A program made the translations under genes and the position numbers. Below, one piece after another: positions 33,097 to 42,186 of a DNA stretch of 64,000 bases; position 1 is the stretch's first letter; each line of letters begins with the position of its first letter. Origin of the DNA: Acidimicrobiales bacterium (GTDB lineage Bacteria > Actinomycetota > Acidimicrobiia > Acidimicrobiales > Aldehydirespiratoraceae); the NCBI GenBank assembly GCA_029246685.1, contig JAQWMR010000004.1:148841-212840 (forward strand). The letters run 5' to 3'. The notes under the pieces are model-generated. The model searched no databases, was not told the origin of the DNA, and worked only from the letters and a program-made list of their open reading frames with translations.

Positions 33097-34002
33097 ATGT
33101 CTTCGAATGAAGCCCCGAACTCGGGTCGGACCACCGGCACCCCGCTCGTCAAGCGTGGGTTGGCCGAAATGCTGAAGGGCGGCGTCATCATGGACGTCGT
33201 CAATCCCGAACAGGCGAAGATCGCCGAAGATGCCGGCGCTACAGCTGTCATGGCGCTCGAGCGTGTGCCGTCCGACATCCGCCGTGATGGTGGCGTGTCG
33301 CGGATGTCCGACCCGGAGATGATCCAGGGCATTCAGGCCGTCTGCTCGATTCCGGTGATGGCGAAGGCCCGCATCGGTCACTTCGCCGAAGCACAGATCC
33401 TGCAGTCCCTCGGCGTCGACTACATCGACGAGTCCGAGGTGCTCACCCCGGCCGACGAGGCGCACCACATCGACAAGTGGGCGTTCACCGTTCCCTTCGT
33501 GTGTGGCGCCACCAACCTCGGCGAGGCGCTTCGTCGCATCAGCGAGGGCGCATGCATGATCCGTTCGAAGGGCGAGGCCGGTACCGGTAACGTCGTGGAG
33601 GCCGTGCGTCACCTCCGCTCGATCATGGGCGACATCCGCAAGATCGGTCAGGCCGACAACGCCGAGCTGTTCGATTGGGCCAAGCAGCTTCAGGCACCGC
33701 TTCCGCTCATCCAGGAGATCGCGGAGACGGGCGAACTGCCGGTTCCCATGTTCTGCGCCGGCGGCATCGCCACGCCGGCCGATGCGTCGCTCGTGATGCA
33801 GCTCGGCGCCCAGGCGGTCTTCGTCGGTTCGGGCATCTTCAAGAGCGATGAGCCCGCCAAGATGGCCACGGCCATCGTCGAAGCGGCCACGCACTTCCAG
33901 GATCCCGACATCCTCGTCAAGGTCAGCACCGGCCTCGGCGATGCGATGAAGGGCCTCGAGATCGCCTCGCTCGAGACGAAGCTCGCCGAGCGCGGCTGGT
34001 AG
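33097..34002 (+). CDS. pdxS: Pyridoxal 5'-phosphate synthase subunit PdxS
   Basis: A protein of 301 residues, standard length. Asp33 (IMDVV), Lys90 (MAKARIGH) and Lys158 ([10 protein letters not shown]) match the residues that bind and shuttle the sugar phosphate. With PdxT it makes PLP from ribose 5-phosphate, glyceraldehyde 3-phosphate and glutamine-derived ammonia; twelve PdxS subunits form the core. pdxT starts 4 bp downstream. Confidence 0.97.
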   Translation: MSSNEAPNSGRTTGTPLVKRGLAEMLKGGVIMDVVNPEQAKIAEDAGATAVMALERVPSDIRRDGGVSRMSDPEMIQGIQAVCSIPVMAKARIGHFAEAQILQSLGVDYIDESEVLTPADEAHHIDKWAFTVPFVCGATNLGEALRRISEGACMIRSKGEAGTGNVVEAVRHLRSIMGDIRKIGQADNAELFDWAKQLQAPLPLIQEIAETGELPVPMFCAGGIATPADASLVMQLGAQAVFVGSGIFKSDEPAKMATAIVEAATHFQDPDILVKVSTGLGDAMKGLEIASLETKLAERGW

Positions 34003-34006
34003 TTCT

Positions 34007-34585
34007 TTGCCCGCGACCGTCGGCGTTCTCGCCCTGCAGGGCGCCTTCGCTGTCCACGCTGCAATTCTCGAGAATCTGGGCGCCGCCACCATTGAGGTGC
34101 GTACGGCCGAACAGTTGGCGTCGGTCGATGCCCTCGTGATTCCCGGCGGCGAGTCCACCACGATCTCGATGCTGCTCGAACGTTCGGCGATGCTCGAGCC
34201 GCTGCGCGCCCGCCTGGACGAGGGCTTGCCGGTGCTCGGTACCTGCGCAGGCATGATTCTGCTCGCCTCGGAGATCAGCGATGGCCGCGACGATCAACAT
34301 GCGCTCGGCGCCATCGATCTCGCCGTCACCCGCAACGGCTACGGCCGCCAGATCGATTCGTTCGAAGCCGACATCGATGTCGCCGGCCTCGACGCACCTT
34401 TCCACGCCGTGTTCATTCGGGCGCCGGTGGTCGAGCGAGTCGGCAACGCGGTCGAGGTGCTCGCCGAGGTCGACGATCAGGCGGTGCTGTGCACGTCCGG
34501 CTCCGTGACGGTCGCGGCGTTCCACCCGGAGCTCTCGGACGACGATCGCATCCATCGTCAATGGTTGGATCGCATCGGCGGCTGA
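34007..34585 (+). CDS. pdxT: Pyridoxal 5'-phosphate synthase glutaminase subunit PdxT
   Basis: A protein of 192 residues. It is a class I glutamine amidotransferase with nucleophile Cys80 (LGTCAGM) and the His173/Glu175 pair (AFHPEL); the substrate loop PGGESTT is present. It supplies ammonia to PdxS. The only sensible start is TTG 34007, 4 bp after pdxS, so translation probably depends on coupling. Confidence 0.95.
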   Translation: MPATVGVLALQGAFAVHAAILENLGAATIEVRTAEQLASVDALVIPGGESTTISMLLERSAMLEPLRARLDEGLPVLGTCAGMILLASEISDGRDDQHALGAIDLAVTRNGYGRQIDSFEADIDVAGLDAPFHAVFIRAPVVERVGNAVEVLAEVDDQAVLCTSGSVTVAAFHPELSDDDRIHRQWLDRIGG

Positions 34586-34627
34586 TCCCCGTCGGCACCT
34601 GAGGCGTCGCTCTGGCAGGCTGAGGTC

Positions 34628-35245
34628 GTGGAAGGCCGTCGCCCGAACCGACTCGTCCTCGAGATGACGGAACTCACGCCCGCTGACTACGCCGCGTTTC
34701 GTCCGACCGCCGCGGTCTTCGAGAACTGCGTGCCGGACCGAGCGGACTTGCCCCGCACGATCCCGGAGTTCAGCACGCTCGGCGTCATCGAGCCCGGTAT
34801 CGAGGGGCGGCCGGATCCGGTGGTCGGCATCACGCAGTACCAGTTCTTCCTCACGCCCCGCCCCGGCCAGGGCTCGTTGACCGACGAGCTCACGACGGGT
34901 CTGCAACTGGTACTCATCAGCCCGAAGGAGCCGGGCAGCGAGGCCCGTACCTCGCTGCGGGACTGGGCCGACTTCGTCCATATTCGCCATATCGCCGAGG
35001 CCGCGGTGCCCGGGTTTCGGATGATCACGCCGTACTTCTCCTCCGCTGAGGGCGCGCCGACGTTTCTGCACTTCTACGAGATGCACACGGACGACCCAGA
35101 GTCGGCGTTCCAATCGATGACGCCGTTGGTGGCTGAGCGACTCGGCGGTGAGGACTCGGCCGCGTTCAAGGACTGGGCGTGGCATCCGCAGTTGCAGATC
35201 GACTACGTCAACACGTTCCGTCGGGTCTGGCCCGACGTTGCCTGA
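34628..35245 (+). CDS. Unknown protein, possible ferredoxin-like (EthD-type) domain
   Basis: A protein of 205 residues starting at GTG 34628. I do not recognise the family with certainty. The C-terminal half (RHIAEAAVPGFRMITPYFSS, FLHFYEMHTDDPESAFQ) resembles dimeric alpha-beta barrel proteins of the EthD/DUF4286 kind, which often act on small aromatic or carbonyl compounds. No signal peptide or membrane segment. It lies between pdxT and yebC; the latter has its own leaderless promoter, so no operon role is implied. Confidence 0.65.
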   Translation: MEGRRPNRLVLEMTELTPADYAAFRPTAAVFENCVPDRADLPRTIPEFSTLGVIEPGIEGRPDPVVGITQYQFFLTPRPGQGSLTDELTTGLQLVLISPKEPGSEARTSLRDWADFVHIRHIAEAAVPGFRMITPYFSSAEGAPTFLHFYEMHTDDPESAFQSMTPLVAERLGGEDSAAFKDWAWHPQLQIDYVNTFRRVWPDVA

Positions 35246-35252
35246 GCGCGGG

Positions 35253-35258
35253 TACATT
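35253..35258 (+). promoter_or_regulatory. -10 box of yebC
   Basis: TACATT is 7 nt before ATG 35266. Confidence 0.55.
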
Positions 35259-35265
35259 CCTGCTT

Positions 35266-36018
35266 ATGAGTGGTCATTCCAAATGGGCGACGATCAAACA
35301 CAAGAAGGGCGCCGCTGATGCCAAGCGAGGAAAGCTCTTCGCGAAGCTCATCAAGCAGGTCGAGGTGGCGGCCCGCACCGGTGGTGGCGACCTGGATTCC
35401 AACCCCACCCTGCGGACCATGTTCCAGAAGGCCCGCGACAACTCCGTGCCGCTCGACACCATCGAGCGAGCGGTCAAGCGCGGCACCGGCGAGCTCGAAG
35501 GCGTCAACTACGAGACGGTCACGTACGAGGGCTATGCGCCAGGCGGTGTGGCTCTCCTCATCGAGTGTTTGACCGACAATCGCAACCGCACGTCCGGCGA
35601 CGTTCGCTCCACGCTCTCGAAGGCCGGCGGTTCGCTCGCCGAGCCTGGTGCCGTCGCCTGGCAGTTCGAGCGCAAGGGCGTGATCCTCGTGCTGACATCC
35701 GTGGAGGAGGACGACGTCATGCTGACCGCCCTGGACGCCGGCGCCGAGGACATCATCGATGAGGGGGAGTTGTGGAAGATCACCAGCGCCCCGTCTGACG
35801 TCAACGCAGTCCGCGATGCCTTCGACGGAGCGGCGATTGCCGTCGAGTCGGCCGACGTCGTCATGCTTCCCACCAGCACCGTCGAGATGACCGAGGTCGG
35901 CGACGTGAAGAAGCTCCTCACGCTCATGGAACTGCTCGACGACCTCGACGATGTCCAGGACGTCCACGGAAACATGGACGCGTCCGACGCCGTGCTCGAG
36001 CAGGCCCAGGCGGAGTGA
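35266..36018 (+). CDS. yebC: YebC/PmpR family transcriptional/translation regulator
   Basis: A protein of 250 residues. The N-terminus SGHSKWATIKHKKGAADAKR, the RARDN-like KARDNSVPLDTIERAVKRG and YEGYAPGGVALLIECLTDN are diagnostic of YebC. Members bind DNA as regulators or, in more recent work, help ribosomes through proline stretches. In actinobacteria it commonly sits between pdxST and ruvCAB, as here. The stop overlaps the GTG of a truncated VOC gene (GTGA). Confidence 0.95.
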   Translation: MSGHSKWATIKHKKGAADAKRGKLFAKLIKQVEVAARTGGGDLDSNPTLRTMFQKARDNSVPLDTIERAVKRGTGELEGVNYETVTYEGYAPGGVALLIECLTDNRNRTSGDVRSTLSKAGGSLAEPGAVAWQFERKGVILVLTSVEEDDVMLTALDAGAEDIIDEGELWKITSAPSDVNAVRDAFDGAAIAVESADVVMLPTSTVEMTEVGDVKKLLTLMELLDDLDDVQDVHGNMDASDAVLEQAQAE

Positions 36019-36461
36019 TCGCGGTGGCGTCGACGATTCAGATCACCGTGGACGCTGCCAACCCTCCGGCGCTCGGCGCCTTCTGGGCTCACGTGCTCGG
36101 CTACATCGAGCAGCCCCCGCCGCCCGGCTTCGACACCTGGGACGACGCGCTCGACGCCATGGGTATCGACCGATCCGACCCGGAGGCGGCGTTCGCTCTC
36201 GTGGATCCCGACGGCGTCGGTCCTCGCCTCTTCTTTCTGAAGGTGCCTGAGGCCAAGACCGCCAAGAATCGATTCCATCTCGACGTGTCGGTCCCCGTCG
36301 ACCAACAGGAAGCCCGGGCAGCTGAACTCGTTGCGCTCTTGACGTCGAGGGTCAGCGTTGCGCCGTCGAAGACTGCATTTGGGATGACGTTCGCGCCCTC
36401 CCAGGTGTCGCCGGCGAACGACGATCGCCACACGGGGAGGCCGGGCACAGCCATCGGATAG
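36015..36461 (+). pseudogene. VOC/glyoxalase-like gene, 3' end replaced
   Basis: The first 109 codons encode a good glyoxalase-like domain (STIQITVDAANPPALGAFW, DPDGVGPRLFFLKVPE, KNRFHLDVSVP, AAELVAL). The family next expects a GATRV-type strand and a DPEGNEF-like end, but after 36342 the frame runs antisense through another gene remnant and stops at 36459-36461. So about 35 native residues are missing. It is translationally coupled to yebC. The junction is shared with the minus-strand remnant that follows. Confidence 0.7.
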
Positions 36462-36791
36462 CCCTCGTTGATGGTGAGGCCCGAAGTGAAGTTGTAGTCG
36501 CTGTCCATCTCGGTCCAGAACAGGACGATGGGGTCGCCTGGCTGGAGCGTGTTGGCCGTCTGAGCGAACGCCATCTGGTCGGTGAGTCCATGGGCGGGCG
36601 GCGTCCATTCCGCCGGCAGCTCGAACAGGAGGGTGCCCGCACCGACCGGGTTCGTGCCTGACGGCGCAATCGTCGGCGCCGGCGATCGGCTTCGTCGCCG
36701 CGCCGATGATTCGGAGCGCGTCGTCTGACAACAGGCCAAGGTCATCCCACGCGCGAAATCGCATGCAGCCAGCATGTCTCCCGTCCGTCAT
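36344..36791 (-). pseudogene. Remnant of an unknown protein, frameshifted and 3'-truncated
   Basis: On the minus strand the frame from ATG 36791 or 36764 (MRFRAWDDLGLLSDDALRI, then TKPIAGAD) must change near 36675 to continue with GTNPVGAGTLLFELPAEW, MAFAQTANTLQPGDP and DGATLTLDV. After about 36344 the frame is only antisense of the VOC gene, so the native C-terminus is lost. I do not recognise the family; the middle part looks like a beta-rich secreted or binding domain. Read with the VOC gene, this is a tail-to-tail fusion of two truncated genes. Confidence 0.5.
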
Positions 36792-36838
36792 CGAGTCGTC
36801 ATCACATGCGGACGCTCGCGGGCTGACAGACTCCGCCC

Positions 36839-37705
36839 ATGGAACCACTCGTCCACCTCAACGGAGCTGTTGTTGCTGCCGCCGACGCCCGCATACCGGT
36901 GATGGATCGCGGCTTTCTGTTCGCCGACGCGGCCTACGAGGGGCTCGGCGTGCTCGACGGTCAGATCGTGGACTTCGAGCACCACATGGCTCGGTTGGAG
37001 CGCTCGCTCGACGAGCTCTCGATCAGCGCGGGTCGCGAGCGTGACGAGTGGTGGCACCTGCTGATGGCGCTCGTCACCGGCAACTCGGTGGAAGAGGGAT
37101 TCCTGTACCTCCACATCACCCGGGGTGTCGGCTCGACGCGGGCCTATGTGCCCGACGACGACCTCACGCCGACCGTGTTCGCGTTCGTCCAGTGCTACGA
37201 CGGCCCTCGGGTCGACGACCCTGCCCCCGTCCTCACGCTGGCGACCGCGTCTGATCTGCGGTGGGCTCGACGAGACATCAAGACACCGAACCTGCTCGGT
37301 CAGGTGCTCGCCAAGCGGCATGCACAGGAGCAGGGATGCGACGAGGCACTCCTGGTCACGCCCGAGGGGATGGTCACCGAGTGCGGGTCGCGCAGCTTCT
37401 TCATCGTGTCGGGTGGCGAGATCGTCACGCGGCCGACCTCGAACGACATCCTCTCCGGCGTCACCCGTCGTGCCGTCATCGCGGTGGCGGCCGAGCTTGA
37501 CCTGGCGGTCGAGGAGCGGATCGTTTCGCTCGACGAAGCCCTGGCCGCGGACGAAGCGTTCGCGACCGCGGCCTCCACCTACGTGCAGCCCGTCGTTTCG
37601 ATCGACGGCGAGCCGGTCGGGGACGGAGCCGCGGGCGTCGTCGCCCTGCAGATACGAAGCGAACACATCCGCGCCGTCCGGGCGTCGTTCTACTCGCCCG
37701 GCTGA
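36839..37705 (+). CDS. Class IV aminotransferase (D-alanine aminotransferase-like)
   Basis: A protein of 288 residues with fold type IV PLP dependence. The start VHLNGAVVAAADARIPVMDRGF, the PLP Lys in RRDIKTPNLLGQVLAK, DEALLVTPEGMVTECGSRSFF and SGVTRR are the standard motifs. DIK-x-NLL with this length favours D-amino-acid aminotransferase over branched-chain transaminase or aminodeoxychorismate lyase, but substrate choice is not certain. It is followed by a separate leaderless gene. Confidence 0.85.
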   Translation: MEPLVHLNGAVVAAADARIPVMDRGFLFADAAYEGLGVLDGQIVDFEHHMARLERSLDELSISAGRERDEWWHLLMALVTGNSVEEGFLYLHITRGVGSTRAYVPDDDLTPTVFAFVQCYDGPRVDDPAPVLTLATASDLRWARRDIKTPNLLGQVLAKRHAQEQGCDEALLVTPEGMVTECGSRSFFIVSGGEIVTRPTSNDILSGVTRRAVIAVAAELDLAVEERIVSLDEALAADEAFATAASTYVQPVVSIDGEPVGDGAAGVVALQIRSEHIRAVRASFYSPG

Positions 37706-37714
37706 GCGCGCCGC

Positions 37715-37720
37715 TAGCTT
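37715..37720 (+). promoter_or_regulatory. -10 box of arylsulfatase gene
   Basis: TAGCTT is 6 nt before ATG 37727. Confidence 0.55.
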
Positions 37721-37726
37721 CGCGCC

Positions 37727-39964
37727 ATGACCGACGCCGTCATTGGCCGCACGACGGCCGAATCCTCACCCCACTGGCCAGACCCGCCCTGTCCCCGAGA
37801 CGGCGCGCCAAACATCTTGGTGGTGCTCTTCGACGATGTCGGCTTCTCGGACTTCGGTTGCTACGGCGGCGATGCCGCCACGCCCGCCATCGACGCCATC
37901 GCGGCTCGGGGGCTGCGCTACACCGGCTTCCACACGACGGCGATGTGTTCGACGACCCGAGCGTCGCTGTTGACGGGCCGGAACCACCACAGTGTGGGTG
38001 TCGGCTGCCTGGCCAACTTCGACTCGGGGTTCCCGGGCTATAGAGGCAAGATCGCGCGGAGTGCCGGCACGGTCGCCGAGATGCTCAGGGCCCACGGGTA
38101 TCGCAACTACATGACCGGCAAGTGGCACGTCACGCCCCTCTACGAGACCGGCCCGACCGGGCCCCTCGACGGCTGGCCGCTCGCCCGTGGCTTCGATCGC
38201 TACTACGGGTTTCTCGACGCGGAGACGGATCAGTACGCGCCAGAGCTCGTGCGCGACAACACCCACGTCGCCGCGCCGAGCACCTTCGCAGAGGGATATC
38301 ACCTCACCGAAGACCTGGCCGACGAATCGATCCGGATGCTCGCCGAGCATCGGGCCGGGGTGCCCGACACCCCCTGGTTCCTCTACTTCGCCCCGGGAGC
38401 GTGTCACGCGCCCCACCAGGTGGCGAAGGAGATCATCGACGAGTACGACCCGATGTTCGCCGATGGCTGGGACACGGCTCGGGATCGCCGCCTCGAACGT
38501 CAGATCGAGATTGGGGTCGTCCCCTCTGGGACCGAGCTCCCCGAACGCAACCCGTGGGTGAAGCCGTGGGCCGAACTCCCGGCAGACGAGCAGCGCGTGG
38601 GTCAGCGTCTCCAAGCGGCGTATGCGGCGATGCTCGACCACACCGACCGCCAGATCGCCCGAATCGTGGACTTCCTCGAGGAGACGGGTCAGCTCGACGA
38701 CACGTTGATCATGGTGTTGTCCGACAACGGCGCCTCGCAGGAGGGTGGCCCGAAGGGGTTCGTCAACGCGATGGGGCCTTACAACGGAATTCACGAATCG
38801 ACCGGCGATCGGGTTGCCCGGCTCGACGACATTGGTGGGCCCGACACCCACTCCAACTTCCCGCTCGGTTGGGCGATGGTCGCCAACACGCCGCTCAAGC
38901 GCTACAAGCAGAACACCCACGGTGGCGGAGTGCGCGACCCGCTGGTCGTGTCCTGGCCCAGAGGGATCACTGATCACGGTGGGTTACGACACCAGTTCGC
39001 CCATGTCAGCGATGTCGTGCCGACGCTGCTCGACGTGCTGGAGGTTGATCCGCCCGACTCGGTCGGCGGTGTCAACCAGCAGCCCTTGGAGGGCATGTCC
39101 TTCCTGTCCACGTTCTCGGATGCCGCGGCGGATACGGGCAAGCGGGCGCAGTACTTCGAGATGTTCAGCCACCGCGGCATCTATCTCGACGGCTGGAAGG
39201 CCGTGGCCTTCCACGAACGGGGGAGCGCGATCGACGACGACGTGTGGGAGCTGTACGACCTCACGTCCGACTTCAACGAGAACTACGATCTCGCGGAGGC
39301 CGAGCCCGAGCGGCTGGATGCGATGATCGACGAATGGTGGCGCGAGGCCGAGGCGCATCAGGTGCTGCCGCTCGACGACCGTTTCGCGGAACGGTTCGCG
39401 GAGAATGCTGCTCGTGTCCACGGCGACCGCACCCACTACGAGTTCTGGGCCGGGATGGGCCATCTACCGACGGACGTGGCCCCCGATGTGCGCTCGCGCA
39501 GCTACCGGATCGTGGCCGAGGCGGAGATCCCCGAGGGTGGAGCGCGGGGTGTGCTCGTCGCCCACGGAGACGCGACGAGCGGGTACTCGCTGTTCATCGA
39601 TGGCGACGGCCACCTCGTCCACGATCTCAACATCGGCGGCTCACATCAGGTCGTCCGCTCGGACCGGCCCGTCCCGGCCGGTCGGGTGGATCTCGGCTTC
39701 CGGCTGGACCGTGCGGACGGGGCCGGCATCGGCACGCTCACCATCGACGGCGAGCGGGTCGGGTCGATGGAGACCACGGACATGTTCCACCTGATGGTGT
39801 CGTTCTCGGGCCTCGACATCGGGCTCGACCGATCGAGCCCGGTGAGCTACTACCAGGCGCCGAACGCCTTCACCGGGAGACTGATCCGCGTCGTGGTGGA
39901 CATGGACCTCGACCAGGACCTCGACCACGAAGCCGCTGGTCAGGTCGAACTCTCCCGCGAGTGA
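37727..39964 (+). CDS. Arylsulfatase (type I formylglycine sulfatase)
   Basis: A protein of 745 residues. The sulfatase core has NILVVLFDDVGFSDFGCYGG (metal-binding Asp pair) and Cys74 in CSTTRASLLTGRN, which would be converted to formylglycine; the usual Pro of CxPxR is Thr here, a variant common in actinobacterial sulfatases. TGKWH and VLSDNG complete the active site. The C-terminal 150 residues form a separate beta-rich domain. No signal peptide is visible, so the enzyme may be cytosolic. A formylglycine-generating enzyme is needed but is not in the window. The natural sulfate ester is unknown. Confidence 0.9.
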   Translation: MTDAVIGRTTAESSPHWPDPPCPRDGAPNILVVLFDDVGFSDFGCYGGDAATPAIDAIAARGLRYTGFHTTAMCSTTRASLLTGRNHHSVGVGCLANFDSGFPGYRGKIARSAGTVAEMLRAHGYRNYMTGKWHVTPLYETGPTGPLDGWPLARGFDRYYGFLDAETDQYAPELVRDNTHVAAPSTFAEGYHLTEDLADESIRMLAEHRAGVPDTPWFLYFAPGACHAPHQVAKEIIDEYDPMFADGWDTARDRRLERQIEIGVVPSGTELPERNPWVKPWAELPADEQRVGQRLQAAYAAMLDHTDRQIARIVDFLEETGQLDDTLIMVLSDNGASQEGGPKGFVNAMGPYNGIHESTGDRVARLDDIGGPDTHSNFPLGWAMVANTPLKRYKQNTHGGGVRDPLVVSWPRGITDHGGLRHQFAHVSDVVPTLLDVLEVDPPDSVGGVNQQPLEGMSFLSTFSDAAADTGKRAQYFEMFSHRGIYLDGWKAVAFHERGSAIDDDVWELYDLTSDFNENYDLAEAEPERLDAMIDEWWREAEAHQVLPLDDRFAERFAENAARVHGDRTHYEFWAGMGHLPTDVAPDVRSRSYRIVAEAEIPEGGARGVLVAHGDATSGYSLFIDGDGHLVHDLNIGGSHQVVRSDRPVPAGRVDLGFRLDRADGAGIGTLTIDGERVGSMETTDMFHLMVSFSGLDIGLDRSSPVSYYQAPNAFTGRLIRVVVDMDLDQDLDHEAAGQVELSRE

Positions 39965-40080
39965 GCGACGTCTGAAAGCAGTCCAGCGGGCGGGTCGAAC
40001 GGATCAATTGCTGTCCGAAAAGGGGCCCATTCCGACCCAATTCGTTCCGGCGAGGCTCTCTTCACCCCGAAGACGTAGTC

Positions 40081-41400
40081 ATGGCAATCAGCCACGGCAA
40101 TGCCCACGGCGGGTCGGCGCGAAGTCAGGCGGTCGACCTCGATCCCAACCGTTGGCGCGCCCGGCCGGTTATGGCGTTCCTGATCCGCGCGGTGGTCGTT
40201 CTTTCGCCAATCGTCGCGTCGGTTCTCGCCACAAGGATCTACACGAGCGTGATGGCATGGCCTCACTCGTTGCTGGGGCACATCTTGTCCTGGGGAGGCG
40301 CTCTTGCCACCGCCGTCGACGCGATGCGGCTCGCGGACAAGGCCGCTGGCCGGCTGCTCCCGCTCTCGATGATCTTCCGTCTCTCGCTGGTCTTCCCCGA
40401 CGAAGCACCGAGCAGGTTCAAGGTCGCGCTGCGCAGCGGAACGACGACTCAGCTGGCCGCCGGCTCGAGAACAAAGACCTCCCGCCAGGTCACGCGGCCG
40501 AGACGCTGCTTGCCGTCGTCGCCCGGCTCTTCAAGCACGATCGCTTGACCCGAGGTTACTCCGAGCGCGTCAGGGCGTACACCAATCTCATCGCCGAGGA
40601 GATGGGCGTTCCGGCGGAGGACCTGGACAAGCTCCAGTGGGCCGCGCTGCTTCACGACGTCGGGAAGATGAGCGTTCCCGCAGAGATCCTCAACAAGGCC
40701 GGTCGACCGACTGACGCGGAGTGGGAAGTGCTTCGGGGCCACCCCGGCGCCGCGATTCCGCTCCTCACGCCGCTTGCTCCGTGGCTGGGCGACTGGGCAC
40801 TCGCGGCGACGCAGCACCATGAGCGTTGGGATGGCGACGGGTACCCGGGCGGGCTCGCCGGACCCAATATCAGCCTGGCAGGGCGAATCGTTGCTGTTGC
40901 CGACGCGTACGACGTGATGACCTCGGTCCGAAGCTACAAGTCTGGTCTCAGCCCAGCGCTCGCCCGCGAAGAACTTACGAGCTCAGCCGGAACTCAGTTC
41001 GACCCGGCTGTCGTCCGCGCGTTCCTGGCGGTCGGTCTCGGCCGGCTGCGGTTCGTCGCCGCCCCTTTGCCTGGCTCAACGAGCTGGCCTGGCTGGCTCG
41101 GGTTCCGCAGGGTGCCGCCGCTGTAGCGTCCAGCGCAACCTCGGCTGTGGCGGTGGCCGTTGTCGCGGTTGTGCTGGCTGTCCAGGCCGCAGAGCCGCCG
41201 GTGGAGCCGGTCGCGGTCGAGCGTCTGGCAGCCGCGCCGGCAGAGGATGTTGTCGAGCTGACGATGGTGGCGGGCGACGCCGCGGTCGAGTCCCCAGTTC
41301 CGTCCACGACAGTTGCCGAACTCCCGACCACAACGGTCTCCGTCCCGGTCACGACGTCGTCGGTGCCCGATGGAACCACCACGACCGTCCCCGCGACGAC
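40081..41400 (+). pseudogene. Membrane HD-GYP phosphodiesterase, two frameshifts, 3'-truncated
   Basis: Frame 1 from ATG 40081 gives an N-terminal part with two membrane segments and PSRFKVALRSGTTTQLA. After about 40457 the coding frame shifts to RRLENKDLPPGHAAETL and the HD-GYP domain (LLHDVGKMSVP, HHERWDGDGYPGG, VADAYDVMTSVRSYK). At the CCCCTTT run (41062-41068) it shifts again to FAWLNELAWLARVPQG, a membrane segment and a Ser/Thr-rich tail. Each break equals one missing base. The tail is cut near 41400, where antisense of a DUF218 gene begins. An intact protein would degrade cyclic di-GMP. The 116 bp upstream (39965-40080) hold nothing I can name. Confidence 0.75.
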
Positions 41401-41655
41401 GTCCGCCACGTCTTCGTCGGCGAGCTCGATCCCGTGGTCGACGCGATCGCCTCCGCCGCCCAGCACGAGGATCGCGTCGGCTCGTCCGGGATCGTCGTAG
41501 GTCGGATCGATGAACCAGCGATCGGTGAGAATGGCGAAGAGCGCCAGCACGGCCACCACGACGCCGATCGCGGGGCGGGGTCGCTTCGTCACAGGGCCAA
41601 GGGTGCCATGGAGGGGTGGTTCAGTCGGGGCAGGTTCTTCGCTAGGGTCGTACAT
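41400..41655 (-). pseudogene. DUF218 (YdcF/SanA-like) membrane protein, 3'-truncated
   Basis: On the minus strand a frame from ATG 41655 (or GTG 41592) gives a membrane segment (AIGVVVAVLALFAILTDRW) and the DUF218 start: RADAILVLGGGGDRVDHGIELA, then VADVV. At about 41400 the sequence becomes antisense of the HD-GYP gene tail, so roughly two thirds of the domain are missing. The family acts in envelope or vancomycin-related functions (SanA, YdcF) without a settled reaction. Its ATG codon and the ruvC GTG on the other strand are directly adjacent. Confidence 0.65.
41643..41648 (+). promoter_or_regulatory. -10 box of ruvC
   Basis: TAGGGT is 7 nt before GTG 41656. The hexamer lies inside the 5' codons of the divergent DUF218 remnant. 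Confidence 0.55.
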
Positions 41656-42159
41656 GTGTTCGTACTGGGGATAGATCCGGGCCTGTCCCGTTGTGGCTAC
41701 GGCTGTGTCGAACACGGCCGCAAACCCCGTGCGGTGGCGGCCGGCGTGATCCGCACCGATCCGCAGACCGAGCGCCATCTGCGCCTCGCCGAGATGCAGC
41801 AGGAGATCCGGGCCCTGATCCGCGAGTTCGAGCCTCAGGTCGTCGCTATCGAGCGGGTGCTGTTCCAGCACAACGTCTCCACGGCGATGTCCGTCGGCAT
41901 GGCCAGCGGGATCATCATGGCGGAGGCGGCAACGGCGGGCTGCGACGTGGTCGAGTACTCGCCGAACGAGGTGAAGGAGTCGGTCGCCGGCTGGGGTGGC
42001 GCCGACAAGGACGAAGTCGGAACGATGGTGCAGACGCTGCTCGGCCTGCCGAAGCGGCTGTCGCCCGCCGACGCCGCTGATGCTGTCGCGGTGGCTCTGT
42101 GTCATCTGGCCCGCGTCCCTGCGCGATCATCGCGAGCGAGCACTGTTCGTCAGGCATGA
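41656..42159 (+). CDS. ruvC: Crossover junction endodeoxyribonuclease RuvC
   Basis: A protein of 167 residues. The acidic residues of the active site are in GIDPGLSRCGYG, AIERVLFQHN and SPADAADAVAVALCH. It cuts Holliday junctions with the RuvAB motor, encoded just downstream. GTG 41656 gives the normal N-terminus (FVLGIDPG). ruvA follows after 27 bp. Confidence 0.96.
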   Translation: MFVLGIDPGLSRCGYGCVEHGRKPRAVAAGVIRTDPQTERHLRLAEMQQEIRALIREFEPQVVAIERVLFQHNVSTAMSVGMASGIIMAEAATAGCDVVEYSPNEVKESVAGWGGADKDEVGTMVQTLLGLPKRLSPADAADAVAVALCHLARVPARSSRASTVRQA

Positions 42160-42186
42160 GAGTTCGCCAAGCGTGAGAGGAAGACG

